Source: Betaproteobacteria bacterium
GTDB taxonomy: Bacteria > Pseudomonadota > Gammaproteobacteria > Burkholderiales > SG8-39
Direction: 5' to 3'
Length of the DNA: 34,811 nucleotides
NCBI GenBank assembly: GCA_005884455.1
Contig: VBCH01000004.1
Span: forward strand, 1 to 34,811
A program made the position numbers and the translations under genes. How positions within the stretch are numbered: position 1 is the stretch's first letter; every line of letters starts with the position of its first letter. Positions 8,460-15,391 of this stretch are shown here, in pieces. The notes beneath the pieces were generated by a model that did no database searches, was not told the DNA's origin, and saw only the letters and a list, made by a program, of their open reading frames with translations.

Positions 8460-9098
8460 ATGAAGCTCTACACTTTCTTTCGCTCCTCGGCGTCGTTCCG
8501 CGTGCGCATCGCGCTCAACCACAAGGGCCTGACGTACGAGCACGCGGGCGTGAGTCTGCCCAAAGGCGAGCACCTCGAAGCGGGCTACAAATCGGTCAAC
8601 CCCCAGGGCCTGGTTCCGGCGCTCGAGGACGGCGGGCGCCTTGTGACCCAGTCGCTCGCGATCATCGAATACCTCGATGAGGTTCACCCCGGGCCGAAGT
8701 TGTTGCCCGTCGCTCCCCTCGACCGCGCGTATGTGCGCGCCTTCGCGCAGATCATCGCCTGCGAGATCCATCCGCTCAACAACCTGCGCACGCGCAAATA
8801 CATCGCCAAGACGTACAAGCAGGACGAGGAGGGCGTGAACGCGTGGTACCGCCACTGGATCGCCGAGGGCTTCCAGATGATGGAAGCGTTTCTCGCGCAG
8901 GAGAAAAAGAACGGGAAGTACTGCTACCGAGACCAGGTCACCATGGCCGACTGCTGCCTCGTTCCGCAGGTGTTCAACGCGATACTCTACAAGTGCGAGC
9001 TGAAGCCTTATCCGACCGTGATGCGGATACACGAGGCGTGCATGAAACTCGACGCCTTCGTCCTGGCTCAACCCTCGAAGCAACCGGACGCAGCTTGA
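8460..9098 (+). CDS. maiA: Maleylacetoacetate isomerase (zeta-class GST)
   Basis: This 212-aa protein has a thioredoxin-like N-terminal domain followed by an all-helical GST domain. It carries the zeta-class active-site stretch SSASFRVR at residues 9-16, and NPQGLVPAL and QSLAIIEYLDE for glutathione binding. By family it isomerises maleylacetoacetate (or maleylpyruvate) to the fumaryl form using glutathione, in tyrosine or gentisate-type aromatic breakdown. No homogentisate pathway gene is adjacent. The start lies 11 bp after the SemiSWEET stop without a clear Shine-Dalgarno sequence. The stop is only 2 nt from the convergent tRNA gene. Confidence 0.88.
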   Translation: MKLYTFFRSSASFRVRIALNHKGLTYEHAGVSLPKGEHLEAGYKSVNPQGLVPALEDGGRLVTQSLAIIEYLDEVHPGPKLLPVAPLDRAYVRAFAQIIACEIHPLNNLRTRKYIAKTYKQDEEGVNAWYRHWIAEGFQMMEAFLAQEKKNGKYCYRDQVTMADCCLVPQVFNAILYKCELKPYPTVMRIHEACMKLDAFVLAQPSKQPDAA

Positions 9099-9100
9099 CG

Positions 9101-9176
9101 TGGCGCCCCAGAGACGAATCGAACGTCCGACCTGCCCCTTAGGAGGGGGCTGCTCTATCCACTGAGCTACCGGGGC
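9101..9176 (-). tRNA. tRNA-Arg (anticodon CCU)
   Basis: The minus strand folds into a complete 76-nt cloverleaf. It has a GCCCCGG/CTGGGGC acceptor stem with one G-U pair, a GCTC/GAGC D stem, and an anticodon stem GCCCC/GGGGC with loop CTCCTAA (anticodon CCT, reading AGG). The T arm is GGACG/CGTCT with TTCGATT in the loop, and the 3' CCA is encoded. It lies tail to tail with maiA with only 2 nt between them. No integrase or attachment-site duplication is visible next to it. Confidence 0.96.
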
Positions 9177-9185
9177 GAGAGGCCG

Positions 9186-9191
9186 ATTGTA
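9186..9191 (-). promoter_or_regulatory. Probable -10 box of the tRNA-Arg gene
   Basis: On the minus strand a TACAAT hexamer (one mismatch from TATAAT) lies about 9 nt before the mature 5' end of the tRNA, as expected for a tRNA promoter with a short trimmed leader. No convincing -35 hexamer is present at 16-18 bp spacing. Confidence 0.45.
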
Positions 9192-9240
9192 CGCGAACGC
9201 CTTCGAATCATGGCGTTGCGTTCCGGCCGCATTGCTGTAA

Positions 9241-9259
9241 GCTTCCCGCCCAGGGAAGC
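9241..9259. repeat. Perfect 7-bp inverted repeat between tRNA-Arg and mlaE
   Basis: GCTTCCC and GGGAAGC flank a 5-nt loop, in the 129-bp gap between the tRNA 5' end and the likely mlaE start. There is no T-run on either strand, so it is not a standard intrinsic terminator. It could be an operator or an mRNA leader hairpin, or it could be chance. Nothing else in the gap is recognisable apart from the tRNA -10 box. Confidence 0.35.
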
Positions 9260-9305
9260 CGTCATCGCCGATGTCGGGAGGAGCTCGCTCGCCGTTTTGC
9301 GCGGA

Positions 9306-10454
9306 ATGCGAATGCAGCAAACTGCATCTAAGCCGGTCCGCGATCCGGACGTGCAGGTCACTGCCGCCGGAGACGGCGCACACGTCATCCATCTTTCCGG
9401 GGCATGGGATATCCGAGCGCTCGAATCGCGCGGGCGAACGCTTCAGTCGGCGCTCAGGGACGCGGCCCGCTCGACCGACGCAGACTGGGATCTCACGCAG
9501 ATTCAGCGGTTCGACCACATCGGCGCGATGCTGGTGTGGCGAACCTGGGGCAGGTGCCGGCCGAGCAGGCTGCAGCTCAAGCGCGAGCACGAGATATTTT
9601 TCGGCGCGTGCGAATCGGCCGCAGCCGTCGCATCCTCGCCGGCGGCGCCCGACCGGTTTCCGCTCCTGCTCGCCCTCGGGCGGGGCGTGTGGGCGGTGAC
9701 CGGGCACGTTCTGGAGATGCTCCAGCTCTTCGGGCAATTGCTCATCGATGCAGCGACCGTGGTGAGGCAGCCGCTCCTGCGGCCGTGGCGCGAATTTTCC
9801 GCGGCGATCTACAAGATCGGCGCGCAGGCCCTGGGGATCACCGCGCTGGTCGGGTTCCTCATCGGGGTGGTGCTCAGCTATCTTTCGGCCGAGCAGCTGC
9901 GGCTGGTCGGCGCGGACGTCTTCATCGTCAACATTCTCGGCATTGGCATCGTCCGCGAGCTGGGTCCGGTCGTCTGCTCGATCTTGGTCGCGGGACGCTC
10001 GGGTTCCGCGATCACCGCCCAGCTCGGGGTCATGAGGGTGACCGAGGAGCTGGATGCGCTTTCGGTGATGGGCATCTCGAACACCCTGCGCTTGATCCTT
10101 CCCAAGATGGCGGCCATAGCGGTGGCGCTGCCTCTGCTGGTGCTGTGGACGTCCGGCGTCGCCCTGGTCGGGGGCGCGGTGTCGGCGAAAGCCGAGCTCG
10201 GCATGAGCTTCTTTCAGTTCTTCTCCGCGCTGCCGGCCGCGGTTCCCGAGGTCAATTTGTGGCTTGGCGTCGGCAAGGCCGTGGTCTTCGGCGTGCTCAT
10301 CGCCCTGATCGCATGCCACTTCGGCCTGCGCATCCAGCCCAACACCGAAAGCCTCGCCGCGGGGACGACTCGTTCGGTGGTGACTTCGATCACTGCGGTC
10401 ATCGTCGCGGACGCGATTATCGCGGTCATCTTCTCAGATGTGGGCTGGAGCTGA
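9306..10454 (+). CDS. mlaE: MlaE-family lipid ABC permease with N-terminal STAS-like domain
   Basis: This is a 382-aa protein. The first ~110 residues form a STAS-like fold (HVIHLSGAWDIRALESR, then a Leu/Ala helix). It is followed by a MlaE/YrbE permease with about five or six membrane helices and the conserved stretches ELGPVVCSILVAGRSGSA and EELDALSVMGI. It should form the membrane channel of an Mla-type phospholipid transporter between inner and outer membrane. The ATG at 9306 is preferred because upstream codons (to 9210) encode a poor, unconserved N-terminus. The start is not fixed by a strong ribosome binding site. The ATPase gene follows after 1 bp. Confidence 0.87.
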   Translation: MRMQQTASKPVRDPDVQVTAAGDGAHVIHLSGAWDIRALESRGRTLQSALRDAARSTDADWDLTQIQRFDHIGAMLVWRTWGRCRPSRLQLKREHEIFFGACESAAAVASSPAAPDRFPLLLALGRGVWAVTGHVLEMLQLFGQLLIDAATVVRQPLLRPWREFSAAIYKIGAQALGITALVGFLIGVVLSYLSAEQLRLVGADVFIVNILGIGIVRELGPVVCSILVAGRSGSAITAQLGVMRVTEELDALSVMGISNTLRLILPKMAAIAVALPLLVLWTSGVALVGGAVSAKAELGMSFFQFFSALPAAVPEVNLWLGVGKAVVFGVLIALIACHFGLRIQPNTESLAAGTTRSVVTSITAVIVADAIIAVIFSDVGWS

Positions 10455-10455
10455 A

Positions 10456-11241
10456 ATGAGCGGCGCGCCCGTCGTTGACGTCAAAGGTCTCTGGACGGTG
10501 TACGGCGACCTCGTGGTCCATCGCGACCTGGACTTCTCGGTCATGCCGGGCGAGGTCGTGTCCCTGGTGGGTGGATCGGGAAGCGGCAAGACGACGCTGC
10601 TGCGGCAGATTCTGGGGCTGGAGCGGCCTCACCGCGGCAGCATCCGGGTCTTCGGCGTCCCGTTGCACACTTGCGACCCGGGTCTGTTCAAGAAAATTCG
10701 CAAACGCTGGGGCGTGCTGTTCCAGCACGGCGCCCTCTACAGCGCGCTCAGCGTTTTCGACAACATCGCGCTGCCGCTGCGCGAGCTGCACGCTTTCGAC
10801 GCGGATTTCATCCGCGACATCGTCATGGTCAAGCTCGACGCCGTCGGCATGGACAAGCGGCACGCGTCGACGATGCCCGCGGATCTGTCCGGCGGCATGA
10901 TCAAGCGCGTCGCGCTCGCCCGCGCGCTCGTCCTCGAGCCCGAGCTGGTGTTCCTCGACGAGCCGACCGCCGGGCTCGATCCGGACCGCAGCGAAGCTTT
11001 CGTGAAGCTCGTCCGCGATCTTCACATCAAGCTCAATTTCACCGTGGTGATGGCGACGCACGATCTCGATACCATGGTATCGGTTTCCGACCGCATCGCC
11101 GTGCTCGCTGATCAGAAGGTGGTGGTATGCGGGCGCCTGGACGAGGTGGTGCGGTACGACCATCCGTTCATTCGGGATTTTTTTCTTGGCGAGCGCGGTC
11201 GGCGTGCGCTCTCCGCCGCACCCGCGCTGCAGACGAACTGA
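10456..11241 (+). CDS. mlaF: Mla-type lipid ABC transporter ATPase
   Basis: This 261-aa ABC ATPase has Walker A GGSGSGKTT (residues 39-47), a Q-loop around residue 90, the signature LSGGM (144-148), Walker B VFLDE (165-169) and a switch histidine in THD. The LSGGM variant and size are typical of MlaF. The start at 10456 was chosen over the in-frame ATG at 10438, which lies inside mlaE, because CTGGAG 5 nt upstream can act as ribosome binding site. It powers the permease encoded immediately before it. Confidence 0.9.
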   Translation: MSGAPVVDVKGLWTVYGDLVVHRDLDFSVMPGEVVSLVGGSGSGKTTLLRQILGLERPHRGSIRVFGVPLHTCDPGLFKKIRKRWGVLFQHGALYSALSVFDNIALPLRELHAFDADFIRDIVMVKLDAVGMDKRHASTMPADLSGGMIKRVALARALVLEPELVFLDEPTAGLDPDRSEAFVKLVRDLHIKLNFTVVMATHDLDTMVSVSDRIAVLADQKVVVCGRLDEVVRYDHPFIRDFFLGERGRRALSAAPALQTN

Positions 11242-11250
11242 GGAGGAGCC

Positions 11251-12114
11251 GTGGAAAATCGAGCATATGCACTGGCCGCAGGATTGTTCACCGTGGTCCT
11301 GGCCGCGGCCCTGGTGGCGGCGGGACTGTGGTTCCGCCGCGACGACGTCACATTCGCGCAATACGTGGTCACGACGACGAGCTCGGTGTCCGGTCTCAAG
11401 ACGGAGGCTCCGGTGCGGTACCGTGGAGTCGACGTGGGGCGGGTCGAGGCGATCAGGATCGAGCCCGGCGTTTCCGGCCGCATCCACATCCGCATCGGCG
11501 TGCAGGAGGATACCCCCATCACGAAGAGCACCTACGCGCAGCTGGGCTACCAGGGAGTAACCGGCCTCGCGTACGTCTCGCTGAACGACGACGGGACCTC
11601 GAGCGAGCTGCTGAAAGCGGGCGGCAGAGAGCCGCCGCGCATCGACCTGCGGCCGTCGGTCTTCGACTCGGGTCTGGATCTCGTCGCGGCCGTCAACGAA
11701 CTCTCCGGCCGCATGAATGACCTGCTGAACGAAGAGAACCGCAGGCTCGTCACGCGTGTGCTTGGCGGCATCGAGCGGGCCTCGCGCCAGACCGCCGAGC
11801 TCGCCGAGCGCCTTGAGCCGGGCGCGGAGAAGCTTTTTGGCGAGATCGGTGCGCTCTCGCGCAAGCTCGAGGAGCGCTCCCAGGCCTTCGACCGGATGGC
11901 CGCGAGCATCGAGGAGGTGGGAGTTGCCGCGCGCTCGTTCAACGACGAAACCCTGCCGCGCTTCAACGCCCTGGTCGAGCAGCTCAATCGCGACACGCGC
12001 TCGCTCGACCGCGTTCTCAACGCCTTGGGCGAGAATCCGCAGAGCTTCGTGTTCGGCGCCCAACGAGCGAGGCCCGGACCGGGCGAGCCGGGATTCAAGG
12101 ACGGAGCACGTTAA
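11251..12114 (+). CDS. mlaD: MCE/MlaD-family lipid-binding protein
   Basis: This 287-aa protein is anchored by an N-terminal helix (about residues 7-27). A single MCE domain (about 37-115) includes the conserved VRYRGVDVGRV, and a long helical tail (about 130-265) is rich in Glu/Arg/Leu. MCE proteins form hexameric rings that carry lipids across the periplasm. The extended helical tail suggests a longer needle or tunnel than in E. coli MlaD (183 aa). The GTG start at 11251 is preceded by AGGAGGAG. It follows the ATPase by 9 bp and precedes the lipoprotein gene by 5 bp. Confidence 0.88.
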   Translation: MENRAYALAAGLFTVVLAAALVAAGLWFRRDDVTFAQYVVTTTSSVSGLKTEAPVRYRGVDVGRVEAIRIEPGVSGRIHIRIGVQEDTPITKSTYAQLGYQGVTGLAYVSLNDDGTSSELLKAGGREPPRIDLRPSVFDSGLDLVAAVNELSGRMNDLLNEENRRLVTRVLGGIERASRQTAELAERLEPGAEKLFGEIGALSRKLEERSQAFDRMAASIEEVGVAARSFNDETLPRFNALVEQLNRDTRSLDRVLNALGENPQSFVFGAQRARPGPGEPGFKDGAR

Positions 12115-12119
12115 GGCAT

Positions 12120-12725
12120 ATGCTGCGCTCGTCGCGAAGAATCGCCGCGTTGACACTGGTTCTCGCCGGCGCCGGATGCAGCCTGGCTCCGCCCCCCGGG
12201 CCGGTGATCGCGAATTACGATTTTGGTCTCCCGCCGGAAGGGCGCACGACGACGGTCCTGCGTCAGCCCCTGCTCGTGCACAACGTCAACGCTCCGGGCT
12301 GGCTGGATTCGCCCCAGATCTACTACCGGCTCACATACCAGGACGTCACCCGGCCCCAGGCCTATGCGGACAGCCGCTGGGTCAGCTCTCCAGCGGAGCT
12401 GTTTACGAACCGCCTGCGGGACCGGCTGGCTGCGTCCGCGGGAGGAATCATCCGGCCGGGCGACGACGCGCGCGCCAAGTACGCATTGCGCGTCGATCTG
12501 GAGGAATTCATCCAGGTATTCGACGCCCCGGGAAAGAGCAGGGCGCTGGTGCGTTTGCGGGCCTCGGTCATGGGGAACCGCAGCCTGATCGCGCAACGCG
12601 ACTTCAGCGTGGAGCGCCCGGCAAAGACTCCCGACGCGGAAGGCGGCGTGCGCGCTCTGATAGGGGCAAGCGACGAAGCCGTCGATCTGCTCATAGGCTG
12701 GACGGTCGGCGCCCTCAAGGACTGA
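12120..12725 (+). CDS. PqiC/ABC-type transport auxiliary lipoprotein
   Basis: This 201-aa protein has a lipoprotein signal ending LAGAGC (Cys20). The body matches the PqiC/YmbA-like auxiliary lipoproteins of MCE systems: an early PQIYYRLTY beta strand, a central SRWVSSPAELFTNRLRDRL helix and a basic beta-rich C-terminus. It probably sits in the outer membrane as the receiving end of the lipid path. No mlaC or mlaA homologue is present in the window, so this operon resembles Pqi/Let-like systems in composition although its permease and ATPase are Mla-type. Confidence 0.82.
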   Translation: MLRSSRRIAALTLVLAGAGCSLAPPPGPVIANYDFGLPPEGRTTTVLRQPLLVHNVNAPGWLDSPQIYYRLTYQDVTRPQAYADSRWVSSPAELFTNRLRDRLAASAGGIIRPGDDARAKYALRVDLEEFIQVFDAPGKSRALVRLRASVMGNRSLIAQRDFSVERPAKTPDAEGGVRALIGASDEAVDLLIGWTVGALKD

Positions 12726-12749
12726 TCTCGCCCAGCGGTGGCCGCGGGC

Positions 12750-12755
12750 TAAAAT
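12750..12755 (+). promoter_or_regulatory. -10 box before the 43-aa membrane peptide gene
   Basis: TAAAAT in the short gap after the lipoprotein stop, about 30 nt ahead of the ATG at 12785. No good -35 hexamer is found at standard spacing. It suggests that the small ORF and DUF924 gene can be transcribed apart from the mla operon. Confidence 0.45.
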
Positions 12756-12784
12756 GGGCGGCGCACCGCATTGGGGACCGCAAT

Positions 12785-12916
12785 ATGACTCACTGGAAAA
12801 AGCTCCTGTCGGCGTTCGGATTGGGTGTGTTCGCTGCCGTCTTGGTGCTTGTCTTGAGCGCTTATCTCAATCCGGCGATGTTGATCACCCTCGCCAACCT
12901 CCGGCTCTGCAACTGA
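12785..12916 (+). CDS. 43-aa single-helix membrane peptide, unknown function
   Basis: A short ORF encodes a basic start (MTHWKK), one strong hydrophobic helix (about residues 8-27), then SAYLNPAML and a terminal NLRLCN with a Cys near the end. I do not assign a function. Support for its being real: an upstream -10 box, a membrane-helix composition unlike random high-GC frames, and a stop (TGA 12914-12916) that overlaps a CTG codon opening the DUF924 frame. The ribosome binding site is weak (GGGGA about 8 nt upstream). The alternative is a non-translated leader of the DUF924 gene. Confidence 0.55.
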   Translation: MTHWKKLLSAFGLGVFAAVLVLVLSAYLNPAMLITLANLRLCN

Positions 12917-13479
12917 CGCCTCCGGATTTCGTCGAGGTGCTCGACTTCTGGTTCGGCGCGCCGGATTCGCGTGAGCGCGGTCGGCCGCGCAAGTCGTGGT
13001 TCGAGAAGTCGGAAGCGTTCGACGCGGAAATCCGCCGCCGCTTTCTCGCCGCCTGGGAGCGGGCGGCGCGCGGCGAGCTCGGACCCTGGCAAACGACTCC
13101 GCTCGCATCGCTCGCCCTCGTCGTGACGCTCGATCAGCTTCCGCGCAACATGTTCCGCGGGACGGCGCGCGCCTTCGCGAGCGATTCCTTGGCGCTCGCC
13201 GCGGCCAGGAGCTTGATCGCCGCGGGATTCGACCGGCTGCTCTCCCCGGTCGAACGCTTGTTCGCCTACCTGCCCTTCGCGCACGCGGAGGATCTCGCCG
13301 CACAACGCCGCTCTCTCGCCTTGTTCGACGGGCTCGACCCGGAGGACGTGCGAAGCGCGAAACGGCACTATGAGATCATCGCGCGCTTCGGGCGCTTTCC
13401 TCACCGCAACGCCGTTCTCGGCCGCCGGTCGACGCCCGAGGAAACAGAATTCCTGAAGCAGCCCGGATCCTCCTTCTAA
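12913..13479 (+). CDS. DUF924 family protein
   Basis: About 188 aa, with the DUF924 hallmarks VLDFWFG, SWFEKSEAFDAEIRRRF, LDQLPRNMFRG, ERLFAYLPFAHAED and GRFPHRNAVLGR. The family is helical, TPR-like and of unknown biochemical role. The start is uncertain: there is no in-frame ATG, GTG or TTG between the ATG at 12754 (which overlaps a -10 box and gives 53 unconserved residues) and the conserved domain. I place it at CTG 12913, which overlaps the preceding stop as CTGA; this is inference. The 3' end overlaps the stop of the convergent hydrolase gene by 4 bases. Confidence 0.82.
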   Translation: MTPPDFVEVLDFWFGAPDSRERGRPRKSWFEKSEAFDAEIRRRFLAAWERAARGELGPWQTTPLASLALVVTLDQLPRNMFRGTARAFASDSLALAAARSLIAAGFDRLLSPVERLFAYLPFAHAEDLAAQRRSLALFDGLDPEDVRSAKRHYEIIARFGRFPHRNAVLGRRSTPEETEFLKQPGSSF

Positions 13480-14696
13480 TCGGCAAGGCGGGTCGGGATC
13501 AGGACCTCGGAGTGAAGCGTCCGATGCACGGGGCACTTGTTCGCGATTTCCAGCAGCTTGTCGCGCTGGGCTCGATCTAAAGTGCCTTCCAGGCCGATAA
13601 GCCGCTCGATGCGGTCGATCTTCCCTTCCTTGGTTTCGCATTCGGCGCAATCGATGGCGTGGATCTTCTCGTGCTTCAGTTCGACGCTCACCCGCTCGAG
13701 CGGAATGCCCTTCAGGTCGGCGTAGGACCGCAGCGTCATCGCGGTGCAGGCGCCGAGCGCGGCGCACAGCAGATCGTAGGGCGAGAGCCCTGAGTCCAGG
13801 CCTCCCGCCGCGACCGGCTCGTCCGCGCGGATCACGTGCCGGCCGGCGAAGACCTGGTTGGTGAACTTGCCTTCCCGCGTCTCGCGCACGAGCACCTTCC
13901 CGGGCGGCGGCGCGGGAATCTCGTTTGGTTTAACGTCCAGATAACGCTCGGCCCACGCGGCGAGCAGCTGGCCGGCGTAGAACGCATCTTCGCGGCGCGA
14001 CAGGAGATGGTCGGCGGGGTCGAGTGAAACGAAGCTCTTCGGATGCTTCGCGGCCATGAATATTTTCGTGGCGTTGTCGATGTCGACGATGGTATCGCGC
14101 GGCGAATGCATCACCATCAGGGCTCTTCCCAGCCGCGCCACGGTGTCGCCGAGCTTCCGTCCCTCGATATCGTCAAGAAACTGCTTCTTGATGCGAAACT
14201 CGCGCCCGGCGATATCGACCAGCGCTTCGCCCTCGGCTTGGATCGCGCCGAGTGAATTCTTCAGCAGGCGCAGGACGTGATCCGGGCCGTACGGTGAGCC
14301 GATGGTTGCGACCGCAAGGGTCTCGGGAATCTTCTCCGCGGCGGCCAGCATCGCGGTCCCGCCCAGGCTGTGGCCGATCAGGATCGCAGGCGCGTGATAG
14401 GTCTTGCGCAGAAAAGCGGCCGCCGCGACGAGGTCGCCGATATTCGAGGAAAAATTGGTGTTGGCGAAGTCGCCTTCGCTCCCGCCCAGGCCGGTGAAGT
14501 CAAAGCGCAGCACCGCGATGCCGCGCCCGGCGAGTGCGGCGCTGATGTAGGTCGCCGCCTTGCTGTCCTTCGAGCAGGTAAAGCAGTGGGCGAACAAGGC
14601 GTAGGCGCGCGGACGGTCCGTCGGAGCCTCGAGCCGCGCGGCGAGCGTCGCGCCGGACGCGCCGGGAAAACTGACGGACTGGGTTTGTCGGACCAT
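13476..14696 (-). CDS. Alpha/beta-hydrolase - OsmC fusion protein
   Basis: A 406-aa two-domain protein. Residues 1-255 are an alpha/beta hydrolase with the nucleophile elbow GHSLGG (Ser110), an acidic residue in SPRDTIVD and a late histidine in DPADHLLS. Residues about 265-406 are an OsmC/Ohr-like domain with the two reactive cysteines, Cys317 in GACTAMT and Cys388 in CPVHRTL. OsmC proteins reduce organic peroxides through this Cys pair; the hydrolase substrate is unknown. This domain pairing is known in proteobacteria. The ATG at 14696 is preceded by GGAG about 8 nt upstream. Divergent from the methyltransferase gene. Confidence 0.9.
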   Translation of the reverse strand: MVRQTQSVSFPGASGATLAARLEAPTDRPRAYALFAHCFTCSKDSKAATYISAALAGRGIAVLRFDFTGLGGSEGDFANTNFSSNIGDLVAAAAFLRKTYHAPAILIGHSLGGTAMLAAAEKIPETLAVATIGSPYGPDHVLRLLKNSLGAIQAEGEALVDIAGREFRIKKQFLDDIEGRKLGDTVARLGRALMVMHSPRDTIVDIDNATKIFMAAKHPKSFVSLDPADHLLSRREDAFYAGQLLAAWAERYLDVKPNEIPAPPPGKVLVRETREGKFTNQVFAGRHVIRADEPVAAGGLDSGLSPYDLLCAALGACTAMTLRSYADLKGIPLERVSVELKHEKIHAIDCAECETKEGKIDRIERLIGLEGTLDRAQRDKLLEIANKCPVHRTLHSEVLIPTRLAD

Positions 14697-14767
14697 GACT
14701 CGCTCCTCGAGGGATGTCGCAGTGTTTCATAACGGGCCACTATCGCGCCAGTGCCCGCCGCGCGGGG

Positions 14768-14773
14768 GATAAT
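14768..14773 (+). promoter_or_regulatory. -10 box 7 nt before the methyltransferase ATG
   Basis: GATAAT is followed by 7 nt (CTCACCC) and then the ATG at 14781. Transcription from it would begin at or within a base or two of the start codon, giving a leaderless mRNA. No Shine-Dalgarno sequence is present, and no clear -35 hexamer was found. Confidence 0.45.
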
Positions 14774-14780
14774 CTCACCC

Positions 14781-15347
14781 ATGCCGCCCGCCCACGAAAT
14801 CGATTCGGCCTCGCCGTGGGTATGCCGCTGGTCCGCGCTGATCCGGCCCGGCGGGCGCGTACTCGACGTCGCCTGCGGCCATGGCCGGCACGTGCGCTAC
14901 CTGAGCTCGCTGGGCCTTGCCGTCGTCGGCGTCGATCGCGACGAGGCGGCGCTCGCTGCGCTCAGAGGAATGGGCGGCGTCGAGATTCACGTTGCGGACA
15001 TCGAGGCGGGGCCCTGGCCTTTTGCGCCCGGAGGATTCGACGGCGTGGTCGTGACCAACTACCTCCATCGACCGCTTTTTCCCGAACTGGTCGGCGCATT
15101 GCGCTCCGGCGGCGTGCTGATCTGCGAAACCTTCGCCCTGGGCAACGAACGCTATGGCCGGCCGAGCAATCCGGCATTCCTGCTGCGCCCCGACGAGCTG
15201 CTGCACAGCCTGGAACCCTTGGCCGTGGTCGCGTTCGAACAGGGACTGGTTTCCGCGCCGAAGCAGGCGGTGATCCAGCGCGTCTGCGCCGTGCGGGCTG
15301 ACAGGAGCCCGGCGCCGCTCGCCGTTCCGGCGCCATCCGGGGGCTAG
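14781..15347 (+). CDS. Class I SAM-dependent methyltransferase
   Basis: A 188-aa Rossmann-fold methyltransferase. Motif I is [15 protein letters not shown] (residues 28-42), an acidic residue ends strand 2 (VVGVDRD), and [10 protein letters not shown] and [12 protein letters not shown] follow as motifs II-III. This is the TehB/YafE-like small-methyltransferase pattern; the acceptor is unknown. The in-frame ATG at 14751 lies upstream of the -10 box, so 14781 is preferred. It precedes dapA and lies on the same strand. Confidence 0.8.
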   Translation: MPPAHEIDSASPWVCRWSALIRPGGRVLDVACGHGRHVRYLSSLGLAVVGVDRDEAALAALRGMGGVEIHVADIEAGPWPFAPGGFDGVVVTNYLHRPLFPELVGALRSGGVLICETFALGNERYGRPSNPAFLLRPDELLHSLEPLAVVAFEQGLVSAPKQAVIQRVCAVRADRSPAPLAVPAPSGG

Positions 15348-15357
15348 GCGATTGCGC

Positions 15358-15363
15358 TAGAAT
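15358..15363 (+). promoter_or_regulatory. -10 box of dapA
   Basis: TAGAAT about 28 nt before the dapA ATG, just after the methyltransferase stop. Its context (GCTAGAATGAGGCG) resembles the -10 region at 12750 (GCTAAAATGGGCGG). The -35 region is weak. Confidence 0.45.
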
Positions 15364-15391
15364 GAGGCGTTCAAACGAAAGGCGAAGCCCT

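Noticed and set aside
8445..10319. 624-codon minus-strand frame crossing maiA, the tRNA and mlaE
   Set aside because: It would read through the tRNA gene and is antisense to two genes with clear family motifs.
10426..12156. 576-codon minus-strand frame opposite mlaF and mlaD
   Set aside because: Antisense shadow of well-supported genes; His/Arg/Asp-rich composition without motifs.
15311..15334. 7-bp GC-rich inverted repeat (GGCGCCG/CGGCGCC) near the methyltransferase 3' end
   Set aside because: Lies inside coding sequence and is not followed by a T-run, so it is not a convincing terminator; such repeats are expected at this GC.
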